Source: Arcuatula senhousia (lineage: Eukaryota > Mollusca > Bivalvia > Mytilida > Mytilidae). Taken from it: DNA of 64,000 nucleotides. Positions 31,701 to 43,577 of this stretch are shown here, one piece after another. Position numbers and translations under genes: made by a program. Below the pieces are notes generated by a model. That model worked only from the letters and a program-made list of their open reading frames with translations, was not told the origin of the DNA and did not search any database. The DNA lies in the NCBI GenBank assembly GCA_963971305.1, contig OZ020304.1:21930103-21994102 (forward strand), in the 5' to 3' direction. The number at the start of each line of letters is the position of its first letter. Position 1 is the first letter of the stretch.

Positions 31701-34263
31701 TGATATTGTATTTGCTTGTGGAAGTGGTGGAACAGCAGCAGGACTTGCCATTGCCAATTATTTGAACCAATCCAAAGTGAGGTATATAGTAATAGATAAC
31801 CTTTTTTTTACATTTGATATTATATTGTGGAAACCTGTTGTAATAGTCAAGCATAGATTCTAATTATTTTGTTTGATTAACGAGACCAGTATATGATATA
31901 TAGTTGACAGTTTTACATTTGAATAATTTTGAAATTTATAGTTAATTTAAGATTTTTGGTGTTATATTTGACCTTTTTGATTTTTATTTATTGCCAATTT
32001 AATACTAGTAATCAAACTCAAAAATTATAAGTTAGATCTTTGAAAGAAGATTATTATGTCACCTGCAACTTGTTGCAAAGCAATATATAGGAGTCAATTT
32101 AGCACTATCTGTTGTCTTGTTTTGTCCTGTGGTGTCTCAAAAATTTCAGTCAGTTCCTGAGCAACTACATGCTACAGCCTCTAAATATTTGGCTTGTGAC
32201 TTTGTCTTATAGTACTGTATTTTGTAAAGAGATTTTATGTCCATAACTCATCTACTTCCTATTTACTGAATAGTTTAAGTCCCATGCGACAAAAACTTCG
32301 ACGGAAGACCGTCATTCTTGTTTTGACTTACTGCTGATTCAATAAATATTTTTATTTGGTAATTATAAAGTAATATTTAATAGCTGTTATAAATATACTC
32401 TATTTCAGCAATGACCATTATCAAAAATGTATGATTTTATTGCAGGGATTAATTTTCATTTCAGGATCCATGCCATAACTGTATGTGACAATGCCAAGTA
32501 CTTCACAGACCATATCAATGACACTCTAGCAACCGTAGGCTTAGGTCACGAGGTCAAAGCAGAGGATATTATTGATATTGTGGATGGTCATAAAGGACTA
32601 GGATATGGGATATCTACAGATGAGGAATTGGGTAAGATATCTTTCATTTTTTTCCATGTCATACTTGCTGTCAAAATAATAGTGGATAAATATGGTGTTC
32701 ATGAAAAAAAATTCAGATTATAAAAAGTAGTGGGTTTTAAAGGTGTTTTGAATTTTTTTTCCTTATTAAAAGTAGTCTATCAAATTACTTTACCTTAATC
32801 AAGTAGTAATTTTCTAGTAAAACTATGATTTAATGACAACACCTTTAATAACATCTAAATTGTAATATTCTGCATATTGATTTATTGCTCTGTTAATTTG
32901 AAAGACATTGAATGGTATCTTTTATTAAAATCCCACAAGAACCTAAGTTTCTTGTTGTGCATTTTCAGAATTTATTCACTCAGTATGTAGGACGACAGGC
33001 ATTGTGCTAGATCCTTGCTATTCAGGAAAGGGAGCTTTAGGGATGGTGAAGGAGCTGGCTTCTAATCCAGAGAGATTTAAAGGGAACAGAATTCTATTCA
33101 TTCATACAGGTAATTGTATGATAAAGATATAGATTATTACACAGGGTTTTCCATATCAGGTCTGCCATAATTCTTATTGTACACACCGACATAAGGGCAA
33201 GGTGTTAGCTGAGACCATGATATGGGTCAAAGTCTGCATTTGGTCAAGTTGTCATATGACCCCTTTTACCTGTTTAAAGTCTCCAAAATGTTAAGGGGTT
33301 ATGCACCTTCAAGGACAAACATGTGTAGTTGCCTTATAGTTCTATGAAAACTTCTACAAATAATCATATAGTGTTTGGCATTTTCAATATTTTTGATAGA
33401 GCGCCTCTGATGAGTCTTGAATAGACAAAGTGTGCGTCAGGCGTAGCAAAATTTATTGTCTGGAACTTTGTTGTCATTTTTATCTCAAGGAGCTCTACAT
33501 GACATACATGTAAGTTTCTATAAATTGGTTTAAAGTTGTCAGATGATGCCCTTTTAAAAGATTGGTTGTTATAATGACAAAAAAAGTGTTTTTGATTGAT
33601 TGAAAGAAAACTAGGGGAGAGAGAAAGGTTGATGCCTTCTTATATATCCTGGCCCTGGTTTCAGCATTTCCTTAAATCCTTTGTCAACTCAAAATCTAAC
33701 CAATCAAAAGTGTTGAAATTTGAGTTGAAGAGAGATTTGATGAAACACTCAATATGAGATGTTTTTTTGAAACCTAGGCCTGTTTAAAAATGTTCAATAG
33801 TCCCCATGTGTAAGGTAAAAGTTGTCAGATGGCCCCTTAAAAGCTCAAAAATCTTGTTCTTCCCTTATTAGAATGTAAACTGCATAAACTATTGCAGATA
33901 GAGGAAAAGCTTACATAAACTATCAATTCACTTCAAGGGGATATCAGTGTAAAATCTTATAAGAAAACCAGAAAACTCTTACTAATGAATTCAGTATTAT
34001 AAGTATCATTAAAGACTAGTTAAGTAATGCAGGTTTATGTAAGCCTCTAAATTGTAAGTATTTTATGTTCAGTTTTATATTAGTGGTTGTGGTCATTAAT
34101 TAATAACATTTAGGGAAGTAGTCAAAGTATATGTTATTAAAAATTTTCTATTTTAGGTGGAATGTTTGGCTTGTTTGATGGGAAAATGGATTCTCATATA
34201 AGAGGAAAAGATGATGCAAAGCCTGTGATACTTTGGGAGAATTTAGAAGATTTGTTTGATTAA
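28635..34263 (+). CDS. PLP-dependent D-cysteine desulfhydrase / ACC-deaminase-like enzyme, eight exons (N-terminus missing)
   Basis: Joined exons: 28635-28748, 29543-29701, 30151-30341, 30990-31089, 31681-31781, 32465-32631, 32969-33109, 34157-34263. GT-AG introns, consistent phases, 359 codons plus stop. Fold-type II signatures: [28 protein letters not shown] with the probable Schiff-base lysine in [21 protein letters not shown], the phosphate loop [11 protein letters not shown], and HTGGMFG near the end. Members release ammonia (and sulfide from D-cysteine) from small amino acids; the substrate here is inferred. Plant and bacterial homologues begin further upstream, so a first exon is probably missing. 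An in-frame ATG at 28617 (MSPMLQ) could be an alternative start. Two introns have duplicated acceptors. AATAAA follows the stop at 34264. Confidence 0.88.
29364..29579 (+). repeat. 110-bp tandem duplication of intron end plus exon 2 start
   Basis: Two copies (29364-29470 and 29471-29579) of about 107-110 bp. Each holds an intron tail, TATTTTTAG and the first 37 nt of exon 2. The exonic 37 nt are identical; the intronic part has diverged by small changes. The upstream copy reads [13 protein letters not shown] then stop. Confidence 0.92.
29543..29701 (+). CDS. PLP enzyme exon 2
   Basis: [20 protein letters not shown] to LLLRHPEI, 53 codons, phase 0 both sides. Acceptor tatttttag, donor gtatgt. 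Its first 37 nt and the acceptor are duplicated upstream at 29436. Confidence 0.9.
30151..30341 (+). CDS. PLP enzyme exon 3
   Basis: [20 protein letters not shown] to KKLAVHIK (last codon split), acceptor aactttgcag, donor gtgagg. Includes the [18 protein letters not shown] region that follows the first PLP-binding lobe. Confidence 0.87.
30923..31005 (+). repeat. Duplicated acceptor and exon 4 start
   Basis: A 26-nt block (acceptor TTGTTTTAG plus AGAGACAACTGGTGAA) occurs at 30923-30948 and 30980-31005. The frame is open from the first acceptor through the second, so either could be used. Confidence 0.9.
30990..31089 (+). CDS. PLP enzyme exon 4
   Basis: [20 protein letters not shown] to MVDQ; acceptor ttgttttag, donor gtagtt. 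VPVGGSN is a family signature. A second acceptor with the same exon start sits 57 nt upstream (30933) and would add 19 in-frame residues. Confidence 0.88.
31681..31781 (+). CDS. PLP enzyme exon 5 (phosphate-binding loop)
   Basis: [20 protein letters not shown] then [13 protein letters not shown]; acceptor atcatttcag, donor gtatat. GSGGTAAG is the glycine-rich loop that binds the cofactor phosphate in fold-type II enzymes. Confidence 0.92.
32053..32321 (+). repeat. Hairpin-capped element without clear tandem core
   Basis: 5' hairpin GCAACTTGTTGC (32065-32076) and 3' hairpin GACGGAAGACCGTC (32300-32313) followed by ATTCTTGT. Same end logic as the tandem-core families. Lies in the intron before exon 6 of the PLP enzyme. 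Confidence 0.65.
32465..32631 (+). CDS. PLP enzyme exon 6
   Basis: [20 protein letters not shown] to YGISTDEEL; acceptor catttcag, donor gtaaga. GYGIST is consistent with the substrate-pocket segment in this family. Confidence 0.88.
32969..33109 (+). CDS. PLP enzyme exon 7
   Basis: [20 protein letters not shown] to RILFIHT; acceptor attttcag, donor gtaatt. DPCYSGKGA matches the DPVYTGKA-like motif of desulfhydrases. Confidence 0.9.
33200..33960. repeat. Diverged family-A core units in last PLP-enzyme intron
   Basis: Fragments such as GTTGTCAGATGGCCCCTTAAA (33821) and GTTGTCAGATGATGCCC resemble the 155-bp core of family A. No ends are visible. Confidence 0.5.
34157..34263 (+). CDS. PLP enzyme exon 8 (stop)
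   Basis: [20 protein letters not shown] to LEDLFD stop; acceptor ctattttag. The HTGG motif spans the splice junction. A poly(A) hexamer AATAAA starts immediately after the TAA. Confidence 0.9.
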
Positions 34264-35389
34264 AATAAATATTTTACATTTTAACTAATATTTTTCTCTT
34301 AGTTGCTTTAAAACAAATTTTTACACAATACTGGATTTATAGAAATATTATTAACTGCTACTTTGATAATTATAAGATGAAGGAAGTCCATCCGTCAGTC
34401 TGTTTGTCAACATAGAATTTGCTCCTTTTGAACACTCAGGTCAATGGATTCAGATTTACTTTAATCACAAGTATACGTCTTCAAACATGAGGTTACATGT
34501 ATGAACTTCCAAGATAACTAAACAAGGTACTCTACTTAGGAGTTTAGCATAATCTATTTAGGAGTGTTAGAGTGTCAGCTTTTGAGATTTTTGACATTTT
34601 TCAGAATCCTCGTTTTTTCTCTCCATCAAATTAAGGTCCAAAAAAAAAATGCATGGTTATCCCTGTTTATGGATTGTGAACTATAGCAGATTGAGAAAAG
34701 GTTTCGCTTGCTTAAATGTTCAGATAATTGAGATCTACAAAATTGGTGGTTTGGTCAAAATTGTCAGTTGACCCCTCATATGGGTTATGGCCCCTTAAAC
34801 TCCAAAAAATACTGATTTTAGCTTTACAGATTGTGAACAAAAGGTTTTGCTTGCTTAAATGTTCAGGTAATTGAGACCTACAAAATTTCTATTAGGTTGA
34901 AGTTGTCAGATGTTCCTTTATAGGGGTTATGGCCCCTTTAATGCCCAAAATAAGGGTTATAGCTTTATGGTATGTGAACTATAGGAGACTGGGAAAACGT
35001 TTTGCTAATTTAAATGTTCAGCTAATTGAGCTCTACAAAATTGTACATTAGGTTGAAATTGTCAGATGGCCCCTTATAGGGGTTATGGCCCCTTAAACCC
35101 CCAAAAAAGAGGTTTTGGCCTAGAAGATTGTGAACCATTAAAAATAGGGAAAAGACTTTGCTTGCTTAAATGTTCTCTACAAAATTGTCCATTAGGCCAA
35201 AATTGTCAGATGACCATTATAGGAGTAACAGCCCCTTAAATGCCCCCCCCCAAAAAAATGGATTGTACATGAAAGCTTGTGAACCATAGAAGATTGTGCC
35301 ACACATTTGCTTGCTTAAATGCTAAGCTTCATAGAGCTTTCCAATGGTTTCATATCATGATGGACTTTGCAATGTTAAATACTAGTTAT

Positions 35390-37598
35390 CACGGTCGTTA
35401 TACTTGTCCTGCGACAACATGTTTTCTACCGATTTTTCTGCTTGTTTTCTACCGATGATCCTTGTTTTCTACAGATGGTTTTTTAGAAATATGAAAAATT
35501 ACGTTTATTTTTAACATTTAAATACATCCTGTTTGAGAATATGCAATAAATGATCGTTTATTTGTAAAAGAGCCACTTGATTTTTCATATAACTAACAGG
35601 TTTAAAAAATTTGATATGTCCTGGTTTTCTACCGATTAGGTATGTTCTTTACTGTGTTTTCTACCGATGAGTCCCTGTTTTCTACCGATGATTTAAATTC
35701 ATATAACTGCACATTTGGGTTGTTTTTAATGGCATTCATACACCATAAATGCTTGTGTTTTACAGTGAAGCGTCATCATACTGTCTCAGCCTCAATATTT
35801 CTAGATATAACAGTGAAATATGGTATATGGAGGATTATATCCCATTTTATTAAGCACTTCACAAATCTAATATAAGTGGAAGAATTGTTGATACTATCAT
35901 TTTCTGATAAGCCAGCTTAAAAAAAAATACACAATAAATTTTGTAAAAGTGTTCTGGGTGTGCGCAAAACAGCATGTTATATTGCTGCAAAAACTGAACT
36001 TGGTAGATTACCATTAGACTCTTTTATTAACGTACAACAAAATGTACAGGTAATTTGCTAGAATAAACTCTTTAGATATTAACCCTCTTGTAAAAGAGGC
36101 ATTCATTTTAAATAAAAATCTCCACATAGAGGGTGTGTATAATTGGCATAGTTTTGCTATATCTGTAACAAAGAAATTTGAAATAGATTATGAACATTTT
36201 GAGAATGTTAATAAATCTTTTAATGAAATCAAATCAAGCTTAAAAAGAGAAAACAAAAAGACTATTAAAGAAAAATATTATGAACTTATAATAAATAAAA
36301 TATCCGGCTTGATGACTCTTCAAAATTATACTTTATACTTCATATTTCAATCTTCAAAATTTTAATAGTAAAAAAACGTACTAAACTATGATTAGTGATC
36401 ATAACCTAGAGATTAAACTTGGTAGATATAAAAATATCCCAAGAGATCAAGGACTGTGTAAATCCTGTAAAATTATTGATGATGAAGCTCATTTCTTTTT
36501 TATTTTAAAATTAATAATGATATAAGAAAAACATTTATTGACTTTATACAATCAAAATATTCAAATTTTAACCAGCCTGACACTATTGAAAAATAAATTG
36601 TTGTACTTAATCCAAATATGTGGATGTTTTGCCCTTTTGTAAAGCAATCATTTGAGTTGCGACAATTGTCAAATACATGTACACAACGGCATATTTGTAA
36701 ATGCTACTGTTTCATTCTTTGACTGTATTTGTACTATGTGTCTATAATTATATGTTCATTGTTTTTGTTTGTTCGTGTTTGTAGACCTTTGGGGTTTGTA
36801 CGTAATAAAGTATATTTATATTTAAACTAATGGCTGTTTAGAAAGGAATGGCAGCCATAAGCAAACAGAAGGAACTGTCTTTCTTTCATATGGCCATTGT
36901 TCATGTCACATAAGAAATTGTGTTTATGCTGTATGATAATTTTATTAACGATACGAGCCCTTAATGTTTTCGAGTTTGTTTAAGATTTTAATGACCCATT
37001 TTAAGCATTTGCTGCGCGCAATTGCTCATGAACCGCCATATTCTTTTTATCATCAATATTATGTGCAATAAAATATACAGTTTTACAATTTGTAATGAAC
37101 ATGATGATATGTCATTTAATATATCACATCGGTAGAATACCAGGACCATCGGTAGAAAACCAGGACACATCTTTAGAAAACCAGGACCATAATTTTTTGA
37201 AAAATGATCGAAAAATCTAAATTATACCATTTGTAATGAAAAGGGAAATGTCTTTAAAAAGGTACGATAATTTAGAACATAGAGAATAATTTTCAGCCCA
37301 GTGAATGGTAATTTAAAACAGATATTCATGTTTATCTGAAAAAAGGGAAATTGTCGCTTGCTGGACAAAATAAACAATACCTTACTGTTTTTTTATGTTC
37401 AGACTTAAAAAAAAATAATGTAAATTAAATTAACTTGTTTATAAGTGCCATAATTGCCAGGTATCATTGTTTGGAAAAAATCGTCTGCCAAGTTTGTTTT
37501 TTTCTTCATCACATCGGTAGAAATCTAGGACATCGGTAGAAAACAAGCAGAAACATCGGTAGAAAACATGTTGTCGCAGGACAAGTATAACGACCGTG
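35390..37598. mobile_element. CACGG-ended DNA transposon with 5-bp target duplication
   Basis: Inverted ends CACGGTCGTTATACTTGTCC, matching for about 68 bp with one mismatch, flanked by GTTAT on each side (35385-35389, 37599-37603). GTTTTCTACCGAT or close variants recur about 11 times in the subterminal regions, inverted between the two sides. No transposase. A CAC start plus a 5-bp duplication occurs in Transib/RAG-like elements; the family is unassigned. Confidence 0.85.
35900..36830 (+). pseudogene. Decayed LINE fragment inside the CACGG element
   Basis: Broken frames read KFCKSVLGVRKT-like sequence, then NWHSFAISVTKKFEIDYEHF, and a degenerate CKSCKIIDDEAHFFF knuckle near 36460-36500. The end is AT-rich near 36825. 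Same LINE group as 19.8 and 24 kb. Confidence 0.65.
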
Positions 37599-38006
37599 GT
37601 TATGTTACATTTAGTCATTGAAGCCAGGTGAGCGATTCAGGTTCTTGGGAGCCTCTTGTTATCATATACATGTACCGTATTTTAAAACGAGACTTTTTTA
37701 ACTCAAAAGATAATTCTGTATCTGTTTATCTCGCATAATGAGCAAATACCGGGTACTATCACGGAATTGTATGTGCGCACTGGGTTGGTGTTCTTAGACG
37801 CACACAAGAAGGCCTCTTAAGGCCGTCTTGAAGCTTTCTATTCCTTTGCTATTAACTGTTGATTCTGGTAGAGTGTACCAATCTCCGATGGTTCTTAGAA
37901 TGAGTACTTGTATTGGTTTGTATGATTAACTGCTTTTGAATTAAACTTTCGTTGTTGTCTTTGGTTGTATTCAATATTCAATGAGTCAGCGGGGACGGCC
38001 ACCAGG

Positions 38007-39199
38007 TCATTGAGGATCCTGAAGAAGTTCCCTCCTTCTCTCGGATAGAGGCTGCCCTTTAAGTTGTCTCATCATTTCTGTTACGCTACTTTTCCTGTTG
38101 TAATTATTGCACACACCGCGTGCAGCTCGTCTTTGGACATTTTCCAGCATGTCTATGTCCTTTTTAAGATGTGGGTCGCACACACCTGGCATAGTCTAAC
38201 ACAGATCTGACTAGTGAGATGTAGACTGTTTCTTTAAATTTTCTGTTACTGTGTTACAGGTTACGTCTTATGAATCCTAGTGTACTGTTTGCTCGGTTAC
38301 TGATCTTAGTGATGTAGGTTGTCCATTTTAGGTCTTCGCTGATTTGTACTCCTAGATATGGATTTTCTTTTACTTGCTGTACGTGGTTGTTTAAGGAGTA
38401 TAGTCTGCTTGATTGGGTATTGCTCCGATGATTGCTCACCAGGTAGCACTTGGTGGCATTGAATTTCATTCCCCAGTTCCTTGCCGGTTTCTCAAGTGAT
38501 AGTAGGTCTTTTTGGAGGACGTTGTGAACCGTGGGGTTGTTGTTCTCTCTATGCAGGAGGCAATCATCTGCGAACAGGCGTACCAGGGATGTTACACTTC
38601 TAGGCATGTCATTCATATGACAAAGGAAGAACAGGGGTCCCAAGACTGTACCCTGAGCCGGCACACCAGAATCCACCGTGCAATTAGATTATTCTTCTTC
38701 CTCAACTATGACTTTTTGGTGTCTTTTCATTAGAAATGATTGTATCCATCTGTGGGTGTTTCCTCTTATCCCATGGTTATCTAACTTGTAAAGTAGCTTT
38801 CTGTGTGGTACTGTATCAAATGCTTTGCTGAAGTCGAGTATCACCATGTCAATTTGCTTTTTTCTGGTCGTATTTCCGCAGGATGTCGTTCATTGTTAGA
38901 AGTAGTTGACTCGCACAAGAAAGGCCACTTCTAAATCCATGCTGTAGGTTGGTAAGTATGTTAAACTTTTCTAGGTGTTTCAAGATATGGCGACAGATGA
39001 TGTGCTCTTAGGTTTTACAGCATACGCTTGTAATAGATACTGGTCGATAGTTGGCTGGATCGTGTTTGTTTCCTTTTTTGAAGATGGGTGAAATGTTGGC
39101 GTTCTTCCAGTCTTCAGGCAGAAATCCACTGTTAAGGCTATTGTTGAAAATATGTGTAATTGCTGGTGCAAGCTGGCTGCAGCATGTTTTGAGTACCAA
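38007..39199 (-). pseudogene. LINE reverse-transcriptase domain remnant
   Basis: Pieces in several frames: SGFLPEDWKNANISPIFKKG, ANYRPVSITSVCCK, GVPAQGTVLGPLFFLCHMND, RLFADDCLLHRENN, MKFNATKCYLVSNH, YLGVQISEDLKW, ending in MLENVQRRAARGVC. The FADD catalytic block is intact but the frame is broken repeatedly. Confidence 0.88.
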
Positions 39200-39444
39200 A
39201 TTTGGAATAGAATGTTGTCTGGCCCACTTGCGTCGTGTTTAGATTGTGTAACAGTTTCTCAATCCCTTCACATCTAATTTCCAATTCAGATATTGCTGGA
39301 TACTATCCTCAATCAAGTTTGGCATTTTGACTGTCGCATCTTCCTGGGTGAACACAGATCTGAATTGTGTTGAGGATTTCTGCTTTTGTTTTACTGTCCT
39401 GGTAGAGGGTTCCATTTTGTTTTAAGCCCGCTATTCCTATATTT

Positions 39445-42400
39445 AGCTCACCTGGACCGAAGGTCCATGCAAGCTTTTGCCAACACTTGGCGTCCGTCGT
39501 CGTCTGTCGTCTGTCGTCTGTCGTCGTCTGTCGTCGTCTGTTAACAATTTACAAAAATCTTCTCCTCTGAAACTACTGAACAGAATTTAATGAAACTTGG
39601 TATGAATGATCCTTAGGGTGTCTTGCCCAAAACTTGTGTTTCGATTTTTGATCCGTCAAAAAACATGGCCACCGTTACTAAAAATAGACCAGGGGGGTCA
39701 GACTACTGTTTTTGGCTTGTAAATCAAAAAGTATGAGAGATAGATGAAATCTGATGCCACCCTACTGCTACAGCATCAAAAGTTCTACAAAAGTCTCCAT
39801 TTGGTCGAAGTTGTCAGATGATCCCTTATAGGGGTTACAGCCACTTAAAGGTGAAAAATAGCGTTTTTAGCTCACCTGACGAGCTATTGCGTTCACTTTG
39901 CGTCCGTTGTCTCTCGTCCGTCGTCCGTTAGCTTTTTTTCAAACATCTTCTCTGAAACTGCATGGCCAAATGCAACCAAACTTGATATGGTTGTTCCTTA
40001 GGGTATTGTGCAAAAAGTTTGCGTTGGGATTTTTGATACGTCAAAAAACATGGCCGCTGTTACTAAAAATAGAAGAGAGGGGTCAAATACAGTTTTTTGC
40101 AAATAACTCAAAAACAGTGACAGATATGAAAATTCTGGCATAGGGTAAAAGTGATCAGCGCCTCAAGATCAACCTCCCCCGAAATTTTCAAGAAGATCCA
40201 ACAACCGATGTAGGAGTTATTTCCCTTTCTCTGGATTTTTTTCAAAATTTTGCACTTTTTAATAGCCTTTTATCTTAAAAACTATTCAAGATATTTTAAA
40301 AATTCAAATTGCATATGATTAAGCACATTAAGATCTACATTTCATGTAATTAGGTCAAAGCTGTGGAACCATTTCTTTTAGGAGTTATGGCCCTTAAAGT
40401 GTCAAAATTTACCATTTTTCATTACTTTTTCCCTGAATTTCTAAGAATAACTTGTCTGACACCATACATCCAACTTCTATCAAACTTGGCAAAGTTGTTA
40501 AATAGCATAAATGATACAAGTGTATCGTTCAGATTTTTGATTCGTCAAAAAATATGGCCGCCATGGCTAAAAATAGAACATAGGGGTAAATTGCAGTTTT
40601 TTGCTAATAGCTCAAAAATGGTTGATGATATCAAAATTCTGATGGGAGACAAAAGTGATCAGCATCTCAAGATCTACCTGCTCTGAAAGTTTCAAGAAGA
40701 TCCAACAATTGATGTAGGAGTTATTGCCCTTTTTCTGGATTTTTTTCAAAATGTTTCACTTATTTAGCCATATATCTTGAAAACTATACAACATATTTAA
40801 AAAAATTTAAATTGCATATGATCAAGCACATCAAGATCTACATTTCATGTATTTAGGTCAAAGCTGTAGGACCATTTCTATTAGGAGTTATTGTCCTTAA
40901 AACAACAAAATTTACCATTTTTCATTACTTTTCCCCTGAATTTCTAAGATTAACTTGTCTGATACCGTAAGACCAACTGCATCTTAACTTGGCACACTTG
41001 TTAAATAGCTTATATGCTACAAATCTATTGTTCATGTTTTTGATTCGTAAAAAAACATGGCTGCCATGGCTAAAAATAGAACATAAGGGGGGGTAAATTT
41101 AATTTTTTTGCTAATAACTCAAAAATGGTTTCAGATATCAAAATTGTGCAAGAATCAAAAGTTATCAGCATATTAAGTACCTGTCCTGAAATTTCGGAAA
41201 AGATCTGACTGCTGATGTGTGAGTTATTGCCCTTTTTTCTAATTTTTGCTAAATTTTGCACTTATTAAGCCCAATAACTTGAAAACTAACCAAGTTATTT
41301 CAGAAATTTAAATCGCATATGGTTAAGCACAATACTATCTACAAAATATATGTATCTGTGTAGTTCAGGTGAGCGATTCAGGCTCCTGGGAGCCTCTTGT
41401 TTCATGTTTTTGGCTTATAGAATGAAAACTATTGCAGATAGAGAAAAGCTATGCTTGCTTAAATGTTCAGCTCATTAAGCTCTACAAAAGTTTCCATAGG
41501 GTCGAAGTTGTCAGATGACCCCTTATAGGGGTAACGGCCCCTTAAAGGCCAAAAATAGTGTTTTTGGCCTATAGAATGAAAACTATTGCAGATAGAGAAA
41601 AGCTGTTGCTTGCTGAAATGTTCAGCTCATTTAGCTCTACAAAAGTCTCCATAGGGTCGAAGTTGTCAGATGCCCCCTTATAGGGGTTACAGCCCCTTAA
41701 AGGTGAAAAATAGTGTTTTTGGTCCATAGAATGAAAACTATTGCAGATAGAGAAAAGCTGTTGGTTGCTTAGATGTTCAGATCATTTAGCTCTACAAAAA
41801 TCTTCATAGGGTCGAAGTTGTCAGACGACCCCTTATAGGGGTTACGGCCCCTAAAGACCAAAAATAGTGTTTTTGGCATATAGAATGAAAACTATTGCAG
41901 ATAGAGAAAAGATGTTGATTGCTTAAATGTTCAGCTCATTTAGCTCTATAAAAGCATTCTTAGGGTCAAAGTTGTCAGATGACCCCCTATAGGGGTTACA
42001 GCCCCTTACAGGCGAAAAATAGTGTTTTTGGCCTATAGAATGAAAACTATATTGCAGATGGAGAAAAGCTGTTGTTTGCTTAAATGTTCAGCTTATTTAG
42101 CTCTTCAAAAGTCTTCATAGGGTCGAAATTGTCAGATGACCCCTTATAGGGGTTGCAGCCCCTTAAAGGCAAAAAATAGTGTTTTGGCCTATAGAATGAA
42201 AACTATTGCAGATAGAGAAAAGCTGTTGCTTGCTTAAATGTTCATCTCATTTAGTTCTACAAAAGTCTTCATTAGGTCGGAGTTGTCAGATGACCCCTTA
42301 TAGGGATTACAGCCCCTAAATAAACATGTTTCATGTTTTTGGCTGATATAATGAAAACTATAGCAGATGAAGAAATGAAAACTATTGCCAAAAGAGAAAA

Positions 42401-42503
42401 GCTGTTGCTTGATCAAATGTTCAGCTTATTTAGCTCTACAATGTCCTTAATAGGGTTGACATCAAGACCAGGTGAGCGATTCAGGCTCCTGGGAGCCTCT
42501 TGT
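39445..42503 (+). repeat. Tandem-core element, family A, copy 3 (outer)
   Basis: Begins AGCTCACCTGGACCGAAGGT (GGACC/GGTCC hairpin) with a GTCCGTCGTCGTCTGTC tract, continues from 41401 with about seven 155-bp units (GAATGAAAACTATTGCAGAT), and ends GCGATTCAGGCTCCTGGGAG then CCTCTTGT. Inserted in the LINE; joining the flanks gives a continuous frame of the type GIAGLK...KAEILN. Confidence 0.9.
39869..41400 (+). repeat. Second tandem-core element nested inside the outer copy
   Basis: Starts AGCTCACCTGACGAGC with GTCCGTTGTCTCTCGTCCG and ends CAGGTGAGCGATTCAGGCTC then CTTGT at 41400. Its core differs: about three units of roughly 500 bp (TTTTTGATTCGTCAAAAAA, AGAAGATCCAACA). The terminal sequences match family A. 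Confidence 0.9.
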
Positions 42504-43199
42504 ATTACTTCGTTTTGATTTAATGTATTTCCAAAATGTCTAGTGTTCTCATTTTCCAGTGACTCAGCAAGCTGGTTGTTTATATAGTCCCAGTGTGATT
42601 TTCGGACTTCCCTTTGTGTTATACTCTTGTGAGTTTTGTATCTAGCTCAGTCTTCTTTCTTATTGGGCTTCTTTGCTTTCTTGTGTAGTTTGTGCTTCTT
42701 CTTAATTTTGTTGTGCAACTTTGATGTTAGCCATGGTAGATTGTGTCTCTTTGAAGTTAACTTGGATGGTACTTCTGCTTCTAGAATTTCACTATTCCGT
42801 TTTTTAGTATATTCCAGCTGGTTTCTACATTTGGGGTTTCTTGGACTTCATTAGTTAGGGTTTGCATCTTTTCTGGAATGGAAGTCCAGTTTGCCTTTTT
42901 GTACTTACAGATCTTTCTTCTTTTTTTTTATACTTCGGTTTTATGTCAGAGTCAATGATAACTATGCTGTGATCCGATATTCCAGGCACAGTGTCACAAG
43001 CTTTTACAAGACTTGGGTGTGAAGTTAAGTAAAATCTAAGTTGTTGTTTTCTCTTGTATTGTTCATTTGCATCTGTTCTAAACCATGCTCCGTAATTATT
43101 TCGAGAAGTCGGTGATGATGGTTGTTTTTTGGGGACATCCTGGTTTCACTGATGTGTTCCAATCTATATGTGGCAAATTAAAGTCTCCTGCTCGAATTC

Positions 43200-43577
43200 T
43201 TATTTTTTTCTTTGCATTTCCTCACAATATGATGTAACAATTCATTCAGTTGTTCTAGAGAGTCTATGGTTGCACTGGGTGGTCTGTAAAATGATCCAAC
43301 CAAAAGGTTGTACTTCAGTCCAGACTTCTTCACAGGTGGTATCACTCTCTTCCACTGTCCAGGTTTCATGATTTTCACTAACTGCTATAAACACACCTCC
43401 TCCGATTTTGTTTCGATCTTTCCTTTGTGCATTCGTCTGAAAATCTTCTGGAAATAGTTCTGAGTTTTTGATATCACTAGACAACCATGATTCTTGTCCG
43501 ATGATAATGTCCGGTTTCAGATAATTGATGGCTTCATACAGTTGTGTTCTTTTATTTCTGATGCTTTGGCAATTCAA
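43200..43577 (-). pseudogene. LINE endonuclease domain remnant
   Basis: From NCQSIRNK through IIIGQESWL and NKIGGGVFIAVS in one frame; near 43330 it shifts to the frame reading GLKYNLLVGSFYRPPSATID, followed by AGDFNLPH. These are the conserved blocks of APE-type LINE endonucleases. Frameshift present. Confidence 0.85.

Larger units (their letters stand above)
34380..37659 (+). repeat. Tandem-core element, family A, copy 2 (split)
   Basis: Starts in a CCATCCGTCAGTCTGTTTGTC tract, then about six units of 140-180 bp (GCTTGCTTAAATGTTCAG, GTCAGATG.CCCCTTATAGG). It is interrupted at 35390-37598 by a DNA transposon and ends CCAGGTGAGCGATTCAGG then GAGCCTCTTGT. Its start lies about 115 bp past the PLP-enzyme stop. 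Confidence 0.8.
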
